This document shows, piece after piece, positions 54,199-63,336 of a stretch of DNA of 64,000 nt. A program made the position numbers and the translations under genes. Location of the stretch: positions 1 through 64,000 of the forward strand of contig JAEWIZ010000034.1 of the NCBI GenBank assembly GCA_023386815.1, written 5' to 3'. The notes under the pieces were generated by a model, which saw only the letters and a list, made by a program, of their open reading frames with translations, made no database searches and was not told where the DNA came from. This DNA is from Bacillota bacterium (GTDB taxonomy: Bacteria > Bacillota > Clostridia > Lachnospirales > Lachnospiraceae). Each line of letters opens with the position of its first letter. Within the stretch, counting starts at the first letter, position 1.

Positions 54199-55191
54199 AT
54201 GTTAAAAGAAAAGCCGATTCCATTTCCATTTGAAAAAGGATTAAGAGTTATTGTTGACACTGATTGTAACTGCGAATGCGATGACCAGTATGCAGTGGCA
54301 CATTTTCTTATGACCCCGAAGCTAGATATTAAGGCAATCATAGCTACACATTATGGGGAAGAAAACTCGGAGCAGGAAAGCTATGATGAAATTGTCAAGG
54401 TGACAGAGCTGATGGGTTTAAAGGGTGAAGTGAATATTCTTCATGGAGCACCAACAGCACTCGTGGATGAACATACTGCGATTGATAATGAAGGAGCAAG
54501 ATTCATCATTGAAGAGGCGATGAAGGAGGATCCGAGGCCACTATTTGTATGTCATCAGGGTGCGGTAACAAATCTTGCTTGTGCCTATCTTATGGAACCT
54601 AAGATTGCAGAGCGCTTGACCGTAATATGGATCGGCGGCGGTGCTTACCCTCAGGGAGGCAGAGAATTTAATCAGAACAACGACTTAAAGGCAGCTAGAA
54701 TCCTGTTTAAATCAGACCTGAAGCTATGGCAGGTGCCTATGAATGTATATACTACCATGAGATTTTCCTTTATGGAGATTTTAACTAGAATCTACCCCTG
54801 CGGAGAGCTAGGTAAATACCTATATGAGAACACCATGGTCAAAGGAAAAAAAATCATGAATGGTATTCGTGCTATTGTATCTTCAAGCTTAGAGGAATCG
54901 AAAGGTGAAATTGATCCTGATGCTCCAAGCTTTATGAGAATGGATGCTACGGATCTAGAAGTATTTTGTAATGCAGAATCCTGGTCTTTGGGTGATTCCC
55001 CCTGCGTTGGACTTCTTCATAATCCCAGTATTGGGAAATGGCATATGGCCTCTGCCCCCTATGATCTCTTACCAGATGGAAGCTATGACCTATCGAAGCC
55101 CGGCAGCAGGATGATCCGTATCTATGAAGAAGTTGATGCAAGATTTATTTTGGATGATATGTGTGCAAAGTTTAAATATTACTTTGGTTAA
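54199..55191 (+). CDS. Nucleoside-hydrolase-like protein 2
   Basis: 330 aa, paralogue of the preceding gene. Metal motif VDTDCNCECDDQYA again shows the two-residue insertion, and three cysteines around the site are unusual. FVCHQGAVTNLACA, WIGGGAYPQGGREFN and ESWSLGDSPCVGLL align with the first copy. A region of about 20 residues around 215-240 is longer than in copy 1. Preceded by GCGGAGG. The two may form a heteromer or act on different glycosides. Confidence 0.86.
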   Translation: MLKEKPIPFPFEKGLRVIVDTDCNCECDDQYAVAHFLMTPKLDIKAIIATHYGEENSEQESYDEIVKVTELMGLKGEVNILHGAPTALVDEHTAIDNEGARFIIEEAMKEDPRPLFVCHQGAVTNLACAYLMEPKIAERLTVIWIGGGAYPQGGREFNQNNDLKAARILFKSDLKLWQVPMNVYTTMRFSFMEILTRIYPCGELGKYLYENTMVKGKKIMNGIRAIVSSSLEESKGEIDPDAPSFMRMDATDLEVFCNAESWSLGDSPCVGLLHNPSIGKWHMASAPYDLLPDGSYDLSKPGSRMIRIYEEVDARFILDDMCAKFKYYFG

Positions 55192-55233
55192 TGGATTCGA
55201 ACTGGTGATTAATATTAGAAAAGGATGAGGCAG

Positions 55234-56046
55234 ATGGATTTAAAAAAAATAGCATTTGATAGAAGATTAGAAGTCTTAGACATGATATACAGTAAAAAAT
55301 CCGGCCATATTGGCGGCAGCATGTCCTGTATGGATATTCTGACTAGCTTATACTACTGCGTTATGGATGTACAAAAGATCAAGGAGCATCATGAAGATCG
55401 AGACCGCTTTATCCTGAGTAAGGGTCATTGCTCTGAGGCTCTGTATACGGTATTAGCAGACTGTGGTTTCTACGATAAGGCAGAGCTTGAAACCTATACC
55501 AGATTCGGAACAAAGTTTGCAGAGCATCCGACAAAGGGTATTAACGGAATTGAAATAGCAACAGGAGCCCTTGGACATGGTTTGTCTGCAGGAGTTGGAA
55601 TGGCAATCTCTCTTAAGAATAGGAAGTCTGAGGCACATGTTTATGTACTCATGGGCGATGGTGAGCAAGCGGAAGGCTCTATTTGGGAAGCCACTATGGC
55701 AGCATCGAAGTATGAATTAGACAATTTGACTATGATAATTGATCGAAATAGACTTCAAATCAGCGGCGGTACAGAGGATGTCATGCCTCTGGATAATCTG
55801 GCAGAGAAGTATCAAGCTTTTGGATGTCATGTTGTAACCTGTGACGGACATAATTATGAGGAATTACTTCCGGCACTGAAGGAACGTAAAGCTAAACAAC
55901 CGACAGTGGTTGTTGCAAATACAATTAAAGGCTATGGCTCCTCTATTATGGCAAATAAAGCGGATTGGCATCACAACATTCCAAATACAGAGGAATATGA
56001 GCAGCTAAAATCGGATTTAACTAAGAAAGGGATGGAGGTGTCGTAA
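55234..56046 (+). CDS. Transketolase N-terminal (TPP-binding) subunit; apulose-4-phosphate transketolase subunit A candidate
   Basis: About 270 aa from the ATG at 55234; the ATG at 55225 is too close to AAAAGG. Split transketolase half 1: RFILSKGHCSEALY, GALGHGLSAGVGMA and the TPP/Mg motif GDGEQAEGSIWEA ... DRNRLQISG. Split transketolases act on unusual ketose phosphates; in the D-apiose pathway AptA/AptB convert apulose 4-phosphate. One base separates it from the second subunit gene. Confidence 0.92.
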   Translation: MDLKKIAFDRRLEVLDMIYSKKSGHIGGSMSCMDILTSLYYCVMDVQKIKEHHEDRDRFILSKGHCSEALYTVLADCGFYDKAELETYTRFGTKFAEHPTKGINGIEIATGALGHGLSAGVGMAISLKNRKSEAHVYVLMGDGEQAEGSIWEATMAASKYELDNLTMIIDRNRLQISGGTEDVMPLDNLAEKYQAFGCHVVTCDGHNYEELLPALKERKAKQPTVVVANTIKGYGSSIMANKADWHHNIPNTEEYEQLKSDLTKKGMEVS

Positions 56047-56047
56047 T

Positions 56048-56977
56048 ATGGCAAAGGTATCCTGCAGAAAAGCATTTACAGGAAAATTACTTGAGTTGGC
56101 AAGAGACAATGAAAAAATATATGCTGTAGCGACGGACTCCAGAGGCAGCGTAACCATAGGAAAGTTCGCAGAGGAGTTTCCAAATCGTTTTATTGAATGT
56201 GGTATTGCAGAGCAGAACGCAGTTGGTGTAGCCAGCGGTCTGGCAAAGGATGGAAATAATGTGTTTGTTACAGGTCCTGCCTGTTTCCTGGCGGCACGTG
56301 CCTTTGAACAGGTAAAGGTAGACGTTGCCTATAATAAAACCAATGTTAAGATTGTGGGCGTTAGCTCCGGTGTCAGCTACGGACCCCTTGGCGGAACCCA
56401 TACCTCCCTTCACGATTATGCAAGTATGAGGGCTTTGGCAAATATGCTTGTACTGGCTCCTTCGGATAATATACAGACAGAGTACCTTACAGAGTACCTG
56501 GCAAATACCCATCAGCCAACCTATATGCGTATGGGACGCGGGGATGTGGAAAGTGTATATGAAGCCGGCGAAAGCTTTGAGATTGGAAAAGCAAAGCAGG
56601 TTTATGACGGTACCGATATCACTATCATTGCCTGCGGTGAGATGGTAATTGTAGCAAAGAAAACTGCAGAGAAGCTAAAGGAACAGGGAATTAGTGCAAG
56701 GGTTCTTGATATGTTCACAATAAAGCCTCTAGACGCTGAAAGTGTTGTTAAAGCTGCCAGGGAAACAAAGGGAATTATTACATTGGAAGAGCATAGTATC
56801 TATGGTGGACTTGGTGAAGCTGTTACTCATGTGGTAAGTGAACTGGCTCCAACAAGAGTTAAGATTCTTGGATTCCCGGATGAGGAAATTAAGATTGGTA
56901 ATTCAAAAGAGCTCTTTGAGCATTACGGATTAACTCCGGAGAATGTGGCTAGTGTAGCTGAGAAAATGCTGCAATAA
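56048..56977 (+). CDS. Transketolase C-terminal subunit; apulose-4-phosphate transketolase subunit B candidate
   Basis: 309 aa: pyrimidine-binding domain (FIECGIAEQNAVGVASGLA contains the Glu that activates TPP) and the C-terminal transketolase domain (ITLEEHSIYGGLGEAV). Forms the active site jointly with the preceding subunit. Operon order and the following kinase and isomerase fit the apiose route rather than a housekeeping transketolase. Confidence 0.92.
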   Translation: MAKVSCRKAFTGKLLELARDNEKIYAVATDSRGSVTIGKFAEEFPNRFIECGIAEQNAVGVASGLAKDGNNVFVTGPACFLAARAFEQVKVDVAYNKTNVKIVGVSSGVSYGPLGGTHTSLHDYASMRALANMLVLAPSDNIQTEYLTEYLANTHQPTYMRMGRGDVESVYEAGESFEIGKAKQVYDGTDITIIACGEMVIVAKKTAEKLKEQGISARVLDMFTIKPLDAESVVKAARETKGIITLEEHSIYGGLGEAVTHVVSELAPTRVKILGFPDEEIKIGNSKELFEHYGLTPENVASVAEKMLQ

Positions 56978-57089
56978 GCAGCAAACGAGCAGAATTAATA
57001 AAATGAGTGGAAGGACTGGCATGTAACGACAATGCTTGATGCCTAGACTTCCTTATCAACAAGGAAGGATGCTAATAACGGAGGAACCT

Positions 57090-58565
57090 ATGTATATTCT
57101 TTCAATTGATCAAAGTACAGCAGGAACGAAAGCTATCCTGTTCACAGCTGAGGGAGAATTAATTTCCCGTACTGACCTCCCTCACCGTCAGATTACCAAT
57201 GAAAAGGGCTGGGTTGAGCATGACCCGGTGGAAATATATCAAAATACAATAAAGGCCTGTAAAAAGGTAGTAGAAGAAAGTAAGCTGGATAAATCCCTGA
57301 TTAAAGCAGTAGGAATCTCAAATCAGCGTGAAACATCAGTATGCTGGAACAAAGAGACGGGCGAGCCGGTATACAATGCCATTGTATGGCAATGTGGCCG
57401 TGCGGTTGATATCACAGAGGAGATCAGGAAAGCCGGTAAGGATCAGTTGGTACGCCGAGTTACAGGACTGAACCTTTCCCCCTTCTTCTCCGCACCAAAG
57501 TTCTCTTGGATCATACGAAATGTATCAAAAGCCAATGAGCTTCTGCAGGAAGATAAGCTTTATTGCGGCAATGTGGATGCCTGGCTGTTATATAAACTGA
57601 CCGAAGGAAAAGAGTTTAAAACAGACTACTCCAATGCCTCAAGAACAGAATTATTAAATCTGGATACCCTGCAGTGGGATAAGGATATGATTGAGCTCTT
57701 TAACATAAGGGAATCTGCCCTCCCAAAGATTGAGTATAGTGACAGTATCTTTGGATATACAACTCTGGAAGGTTTATTTGATACACCAATCCCGATTCAT
57801 GCAATGATGGGAGATAGCCATGCGGCACTTTATGCAAATGGCTGCCACAGCTCCTTTACTGCAAAGGCTACCTTTGGAACGGGAACCTCTGTTATGATGA
57901 ATGCCGGGTTAGAACGTCCTACAGTAACCTCAAAAGGGGTAGTGGAATCCCTGGCCTGGGGAATTGACGGAAAGGTAAACTATTCCCTGGAAGGCAATAT
58001 CAACTATAGCGGAGCCATTATCAAATGGCTGGTAGATGATATCAAACTGATTGCAAATGCCAAAGAATCGGAAGAAATAGCAGCTTCCACCGAAAGCACC
58101 CATGGCGTGTATCTGGTTCCCGCATTTTCCGGACTCGGAGCACCCTACTGGAATAATGAAGCTAGGGCAATCATTTGTGGAATGTCAGCATCCACAAAAA
58201 AAGAACATATAGTACGTGCAGCCCTCGAAGCTATCGCATTTCAAATAAAAGACATCGTAGAGGAATTAAACACCTGTTGCCAAAACCCTCTGCATAAGCT
58301 TTCCGTAGATGGCGGAGCAACCAAGAACCAGCTCCTGATGCAGTTCGTAGCAGACATACTAAACGTAGACCTGGCAGTATCAAAAATCGAAGAGCTATCC
58401 GCAGCAGGTGTAGCCTACTTAGCCTCCATTGCCTTCGGATGCACCACTTCAGAAACCATCTTCGCCCGTGATCTTCACACCCCCATGAAACCAATCATGG
58501 CTCCAGAACAAAGAGAAAATCACTACAAAGGCTGGAAAAACGCAGTAAACATGCTAATAAAATAA
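57090..58565 (+). CDS. FGGY-family kinase; D-apulose kinase candidate
   Basis: 491 aa from the ATG at 57090, 6 nt after GGAGG; the frame is open to 57036 but carries no ribosome site. Glycerol-kinase-like: SIDQSTAGTKAILF (4-17), SNQRETSVCWNKETG, NAIVWQCGRA, ATFGTGTSVMMN and SVDGGATKNQLLMQF. The usual GlpK WQDRRT is changed to WQCGRA, which argues against glycerol as substrate. In context it should phosphorylate the ketose made by the isomerase-like protein, e.g. apulose to apulose 4-phosphate (inference). Confidence 0.88.
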   Translation: MYILSIDQSTAGTKAILFTAEGELISRTDLPHRQITNEKGWVEHDPVEIYQNTIKACKKVVEESKLDKSLIKAVGISNQRETSVCWNKETGEPVYNAIVWQCGRAVDITEEIRKAGKDQLVRRVTGLNLSPFFSAPKFSWIIRNVSKANELLQEDKLYCGNVDAWLLYKLTEGKEFKTDYSNASRTELLNLDTLQWDKDMIELFNIRESALPKIEYSDSIFGYTTLEGLFDTPIPIHAMMGDSHAALYANGCHSSFTAKATFGTGTSVMMNAGLERPTVTSKGVVESLAWGIDGKVNYSLEGNINYSGAIIKWLVDDIKLIANAKESEEIAASTESTHGVYLVPAFSGLGAPYWNNEARAIICGMSASTKKEHIVRAALEAIAFQIKDIVEELNTCCQNPLHKLSVDGGATKNQLLMQFVADILNVDLAVSKIEELSAAGVAYLASIAFGCTTSETIFARDLHTPMKPIMAPEQRENHYKGWKNAVNMLIK

Positions 58566-59100
58566 ATATGATACCATGTTTAAATTAGAAAAGCCCATCC
58601 CCAATCAAATAGTTAACGAACCCAACCAATCTATTATTACATAAGATTTAATACCCAAATATTAATACAAAGTTTCAAAGTCAATATTTAACCATCAAAT
58701 TAATAATTAATACCTATATCCCTGAAACTTCGCAGTTCACAACATCAACCAAGCTTGATTCATCAGCTCCAAAACCTACAGAAAAGCCATCCATCGGAGT
58801 ATTTTCCAGCGCGCGCCTATTAACAATTGGCCAATTCACTTATGGAGTTTTCCTATGGTATCGAGCTGAAAAAAAGCATGTTTGACGAGCGAAACGAGGA
58901 GTTTGCGTTTTTCAGCTCGGCTTTACCATAGGAAAACCCCATTAGTGAATTCCAATTGTTAATCGAAGCAAGCGGAAAATACTCCGGTGGATGGTTTCTC
59001 CAATACCAAGAAAGCTGATTAATCAAGCCTTCCACAAGCTCCACCTGCGAAGTTTCAGCACAATACCAATAAAAATAATATAAATTCAGTGGAGGTAACT
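58566..59100. other. 535-bp gap in the operon holding a large palindrome
   Basis: After about 155 bases of AT-rich sequence, positions 58722-59058 form a near-complete inverted repeat (separate entry). The right end carries the GGAGG of the isomerase-like gene. No coding frame is convincing in the gap. Confidence 0.7.
58722..59058. repeat. 337-bp imperfect palindrome (MITE-like element or structured RNA)
   Basis: Centre near 58890. Nested matching arms: CTGAAACTTCGCAG (58722-58735) with CTGCGAAGTTTCAG (59045-59058), perfect; an AAGCTTGATTCATCAGCT segment with AGCTGATTAATCAAGC; CCATCCATCGGAGTATTTTCC-like arms with one or two mismatches; TTAACAATTGG (58820-58830) with CCAATTGTTAA (58952-58962), perfect; AGTTTTCCTATGGTA with TACCATAGGAAAAC; CGAGCTGAAAAA (58862-58873) with TTTTTCAGCTCG (58908-58919), perfect. 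The apex contains GACGAGCGAAACGAGGAG. Not coding. Confidence 0.88.
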
Positions 59101-60510
59101 ATGAAAAAACAAACCTTTGGTGTAATTGTTACAACAAGAGGCTTTTTCCCATCCCATTTGGTAAAGACAGCACGTGAAAAGATCACAGCACTTTTAGACT
59201 CCATGGGTCATGACTATGTTATGGTAGGTGAAAACGACACAGAATATGGTGCAATTGTAACCTATGATGAAGCAAAAGTATGTGCAAACTTATTTAAGAA
59301 AAACAGAGATATCATCGATGGAATTATCGTGATTCTTCCCAACTTTGGTGAAGAGCTCGGTGTTGCAGATGCAATTGAGCTGTCAGGACTTGACGTGCCA
59401 ATCTTAATCCAGGCTTGTGATGATGATTGGGATAAGATGGACATGAGCAACCGCCGTGATGCCTTCTGCGGCAAGCTGTCTCTTTGCAACAACCTGTATC
59501 AGAGAAATATTAAATATTCCTTAACAGAGCTTCATACCTGCAAGATTGAAAGTGAAGAATTTAAGAAGGATCTTCAGAAGTTCGTAGGTGTCTGTCGTGT
59601 AGTTAATGGCTTAAAGGGTTCCCGTATTGCTATGCTGGGAGCACGTCCAATCGCCTTTAATACCGTTCGCTTCTCAGAAAAGATTCTGCAAAAACACCGA
59701 ATTGCTGTTCAGACTGTAGACTTCTCAGAGATCATCTTTAAAGCAATGAGCTATGGTGATCAGGAGAAGATTGCTGCTAAAATGGAAGAAATTAAAGCAT
59801 ATGGAAATATTCCTGAGTTTATTAACAATCAATTAATTGAACGTCAGGCGAAGCTTTGTATTGTATTAGAGGATACCGTTGACGCTCTGGATTGTGACGC
59901 TTCTACAGTACAATGCTGGGATAGTGTTGAAAATAACTATGGCTGTGCGACCTGTCTTGCTATGAGTATGATGGGGGATAAAGGAAAACCATCCGCCTGT
60001 GAAAGTGATGTTACCGGTGCTGTATCCATGCTGACAGCTTATCTGGCAGCAGGCTCCGCTCCAGCACTGATGGATTGGAATAATAATATTCGTGAAGAGC
60101 GTGATACCTGCGTATCCCTCCACTGCTCCAATTTCCCTAAGAGCTTCTTTAATACTGAGATTGAGATCGAATGCTTAGACGTACTAGGCAGTACCTTAGG
60201 AAAAGAAAACTGCTTCGGCGCATGTAAGGGACAGGTAGCACCAGGGGATATGACCTATTTCCGTGTTACTACCGATGACCAGAAGGGCATTATGAAGGCT
60301 TACCTTGGAGAAGGTCGCTTCCAGGAGGAAGAGATCCCAACTAAGGGTGGTCTTGCAAACTGCTATGTTCCTGAATTACAGAAGCTGATGCAGTATATGT
60401 GCAAAAATGGTTTTGAGCATCATGTTTGCTTTGTACGCGGACATGTGGCTGATGTCATAGAAGAAGCATTTACAAACTATATGGGTGTAGAGGTATATAG
60501 ACACAGCTAA
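59101..60510 (+). CDS. L-fucose-isomerase-like protein; D-apiose isomerase candidate
   Basis: 469 aa from the ATG at 59101, 6 nt after TGGAGG. Three-domain fucose/arabinose isomerase superfamily: N-terminal Rossmann-like domain (FGVIVTTRGFFPSHLVKTAR), middle domain (GSRIAMLGARPIAFNTVRF) and a C-terminal barrel with CESDVTGAVSMLTAYLAAG and APGDMTYFRVTTDD. Metal-dependent aldose-ketose isomerisation is expected. It lies downstream of the palindrome but on the same strand as the kinase and split transketolase; as I recall, the D-apiose route uses an isomerase, a kinase and a split transketolase in this combination. Confidence 0.85.
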   Translation: MKKQTFGVIVTTRGFFPSHLVKTAREKITALLDSMGHDYVMVGENDTEYGAIVTYDEAKVCANLFKKNRDIIDGIIVILPNFGEELGVADAIELSGLDVPILIQACDDDWDKMDMSNRRDAFCGKLSLCNNLYQRNIKYSLTELHTCKIESEEFKKDLQKFVGVCRVVNGLKGSRIAMLGARPIAFNTVRFSEKILQKHRIAVQTVDFSEIIFKAMSYGDQEKIAAKMEEIKAYGNIPEFINNQLIERQAKLCIVLEDTVDALDCDASTVQCWDSVENNYGCATCLAMSMMGDKGKPSACESDVTGAVSMLTAYLAAGSAPALMDWNNNIREERDTCVSLHCSNFPKSFFNTEIEIECLDVLGSTLGKENCFGACKGQVAPGDMTYFRVTTDDQKGIMKAYLGEGRFQEEEIPTKGGLANCYVPELQKLMQYMCKNGFEHHVCFVRGHVADVIEEAFTNYMGVEVYRHS

Positions 60511-60920
60511 GCTTTCACACTCAAATGAGATAAGTAATATCGTAGGATAAAGGGTTACTATAAAAATAAGAAATATAATGGTAATATCAGCCCCCCCATA
60601 GACTTTAAGTCCCACTGAAAAATGTGGTATTTAAAGTCTTCTTTATTACAAGAGGAATGAAAGTCTATAGGGCTGATTTCAATTGTATTTTTGCTAACAT
60701 TAACAGCGCTCTTTGGTTTCCTACAAACCGAAAGGGCGCTAACTGTTTAGAAAAGAGAGAGATAAATGATTCTAATTATGACACACTTGCACAAGCCTAT
60801 TGATCTTCAAAGTAGAAAGAAAGAATAGCTAAGGTTTGATTAGAGGATTGTATAATCAGTGAAGAAGAATACAATGTTAGATATAAGGAGTGGTGTAAGA
60901 ATATACGGGAGGGCATGAAA
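60511..60920 (+). other. Structured leader region ahead of phosphotransferase
   Basis: Contains competing hairpins: ATAGACTTT near 60598-60606 can pair with AAAGTCTAT (60660-60668, extended by ATCAGCCC with GGGCTGAT to 60677), while the overlapping GACTTTAAGTCCCAC (60601-60615) can pair with GTGGTATTTAAAGTC (60624-60638). A third hairpin, arms 60702-60719 and 60725-60747 (AACAGCGCTCTTTGG side), follows. A C7 run lies at 60591-60597. The remainder is unremarkable up to GGGAGGG before the next gene. Confidence 0.6.
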
Positions 60921-61929
60921 ATGAAGAGCATGACAAAGAATTTGTTAACAGAAGAACAGATTAGAAATCTGGTAAAGGTTAACTTTGGTGATAACTGCAG
61001 TGTGGGTAATATTACTGAGCTAAAGGGAGGGATGTTTAATTCAGCATATCTAATTGAACGCCCAGGGGAGAAGGACAGTATTGTTTTAAAGGTCTCATTA
61101 AAGCCGGGGACAAAGACTCTAACCTATGAAAAAGATCCAATGCCAACTGAGGTAGCAGTATTTCAATTAGTGGAAGAAAAGACTACAATTCCGACACCAC
61201 GGGTGTTAGACTATGACTTTAGTAAAAAACATATCCCTAGTAACTATTTCTTTATGACTGTCCTAGAGGGAACTGCGATGCATAAGGTACAAAAAAAAGA
61301 TGACTAAGGAAAACGCAGTAGAATTAAAAAAAGAGCTGGCTGGTTATCTGGCGCAGCTTCATCAAATAAAAGGGGAGTATTTTGGTTATTTCACAGAGGA
61401 CAGGAACAATCAGCATAAGACCTGGAAGGAAGCCTTTTTAAGTATGATGTCTATGATTTTAGAAGACGGCAAAAAGAATGGCACGAAGCTGCCTTATGAT
61501 CGCTATGAGAAGGTATTAAAAGAGAAATTAAACTATCTGGAAGCGGTGAAGGAGCCTTCCTTAGTAGACTATGATTTATGGGCGGGAAATGTATTTGTAA
61601 AGCAGCAGGGAGAGAACTATGTGCTGGAGGGGATTATTGATTTTGAGCGTGCCTTCTGGGGAGACCCTCTGGCGGATTTCGGAGGAAGTGTCATGTTACT
61701 TGACAATATTTATGAGGAGCCTGACATTTGGAGGGTGTATCAGGAAAAAGCAGAATTTGGACGCGAGTTGTCAAAAGAAGATCAGATCAGAAGAGCCTTC
61801 TATGGGCTGTATATCTATACGATTATGGCAGCAGAGACCTTTCGGTATGACTTTCTCTATAGCCGTATCCAAGGGTTTTTTGCCATGAAAAATATCAAAA
61901 AATACCTAAAAATATTGGAGGAGGCATAA
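60921..61929 (+). pseudogene. Aminoglycoside/choline phosphotransferase-family gene with frameshift at A8
   Basis: Two abutting frames make one APH-fold kinase of about 335 aa. The first (to 61307) carries the N-lobe (LKGGMFNSAYLIERPG, then the Lys in IVLKVSLK); the second (from about 61300) carries YDLWAGNVFV (catalytic-loop Asp, usual His replaced by Tyr) and IIDFERAFWGDPLADF (metal-binding Asp). The join falls at eight A (61291-61298); seven would restore the frame as caa-aaa-aag-atg. It may be a true mutation, slippage-prone expression or a sequence error. It precedes a MATE exporter by 16 nt. Confidence 0.85.
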
Positions 61930-61944
61930 GACGGAGGAGTATTC

Positions 61945-63336
61945 ATGGATGAAAAGCATAATCAAGAATCTTTGCTGGAAAAGACTCCGGTAAGCAAGTT
62001 AATCTGGAAGCTTTCTATCCCCTCTGTGATTGGCATTCTCTCTTATAATTTATATCACATTATAAATACGATCTATATCTCTAGAGGGGTGGGTGCTTAT
62101 GCGGCAGGTGGCCTTGCAATCACGCTTCCACTATTCATCTTACTATCAGCCCTCAGCAGCACCATGGGTGCAGGTGCAGCCTCTATCATATCCAGGGCAA
62201 TTGGAAATAAGGATCTAGAGAGGGCGAATAGAGTGGCTGCTAATACCTTTGTGGTATTTTGGGCAATGGCGCTGCTCATCACAATCATCGGCTTATGCTA
62301 TCTGGAGGAAATGCTCTATGCGATGGGTGTAACAGACAAACTGCTGCCTTACGCGAAAGAGTATTCAAGAATCATTCTTATAGGGGCAATCACCAGCACG
62401 GGATTCTCCAGTTTAATCCGGGCAGAGGGCAGCAGTAAATATGCCATGTATCAATGGATAATTCCAGTGGCTGCAAACATGATACTGGATCCAATCTTTA
62501 TTTTCTTGTTACACCAGGGGATTCAAGGGGCTGCGATGGCCACAGTTCTTTCCCAATGTATCTCAGTAGCAATGTTTATCTATTACTTCTTTTTCTCAGG
62601 AAGAAGCAGTTTGAAGCTAAGACCAAATCATTTTCTGCCGGATATCAGAGTAATAGGTGAAATACTTTTGATTGGCATGCCTTCTTTTATACAGATGGCA
62701 AGTCAGAGCTTAACCATTATTATCATTAATAATGTACTTAGGAAATACGGGGGAGAGTTAAATATCAGTACCTATGGAATAACCAATAGAATTACCATGT
62801 TTCTATTGATTCCTCTTCAAGGAATCGTACAAGGAATTCAGCCGATGATAGGCTATAATTATGGTGCTGGAATAAAAGCAAGGGTAGGGGAGACCTTAAA
62901 AACCGCTTCTATCATAGCAGGCTGTTATGGGCTTATCATTTCTTTATTCACAGTTCTATTATCAAAGGTGTTTCTATATCCGTTTACTTCAGATGCAGAG
63001 GTTGTTCAGATTGGCAGCGGTATTTTGAAGATAACCAGCCTGGGACTGGTTTTCTCAGGAATTCATATGATGCAGTTAGCTTATTTTCAAGCAATAGGCA
63101 AATCAAAAATATCTCTAGTGCTGTCCCTTTGTAATTACATCCTGTGCTTTGTACCAGTCTTACTAGTACTTTCCTCGCTGTTAGGAGTGAGGGGGGTATG
63201 GCTTTCTTTTCCCCTGTCGGGTATAATTACATTAGCGATCTCCTCAATCTGTGTAATAAATCAGACGCGAAGAGAAAATACAAAATCAGTAGAGGGTGGT
63301 GAAAATGCGACAGGAGGATTTGGTAAGAGTAATTGA
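61945..63336 (+). CDS. MATE-family efflux transporter
   Basis: 463 aa, twelve predicted helices in two homologous halves. Conserved segments: LSIPSVIGILSYNLYHIINT at the N terminus and PLQGIVQGIQPMIGYNYGAG at the start of the second half. Exports cationic drugs or metabolites using Na+ or H+. Follows GGAGGAG. Its neighbours (a phosphotransferase-like gene and an AraC regulator overlapping its end) suggest a resistance or export unit; substrate unknown. Confidence 0.93.
   Translation: MDEKHNQESLLEKTPVSKLIWKLSIPSVIGILSYNLYHIINTIYISRGVGAYAAGGLAITLPLFILLSALSSTMGAGAASIISRAIGNKDLERANRVAANTFVVFWAMALLITIIGLCYLEEMLYAMGVTDKLLPYAKEYSRIILIGAITSTGFSSLIRAEGSSKYAMYQWIIPVAANMILDPIFIFLLHQGIQGAAMATVLSQCISVAMFIYYFFFSGRSSLKLRPNHFLPDIRVIGEILLIGMPSFIQMASQSLTIIIINNVLRKYGGELNISTYGITNRITMFLLIPLQGIVQGIQPMIGYNYGAGIKARVGETLKTASIIAGCYGLIISLFTVLLSKVFLYPFTSDAEVVQIGSGILKITSLGLVFSGIHMMQLAYFQAIGKSKISLVLSLCNYILCFVPVLLVLSSLLGVRGVWLSFPLSGIITLAISSICVINQTRRENTKSVEGGENATGGFGKSN

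Noticed and set aside
57090..58565. Glycerol kinase (glpK)
   Set aside because: The conserved WQDRRT of glycerol kinases is WQCGRA here, and no glpF or glycerol-phosphate dehydrogenase is nearby.
53104..60510. Sulfoquinovose sulfo-transketolase pathway, which also uses a split transketolase and an isomerase
   Set aside because: No sulfoquinovosidase, sulfoacetaldehyde reductase or sulfonate exporter is present, and an ATP-dependent FGGY kinase is not part of that route.
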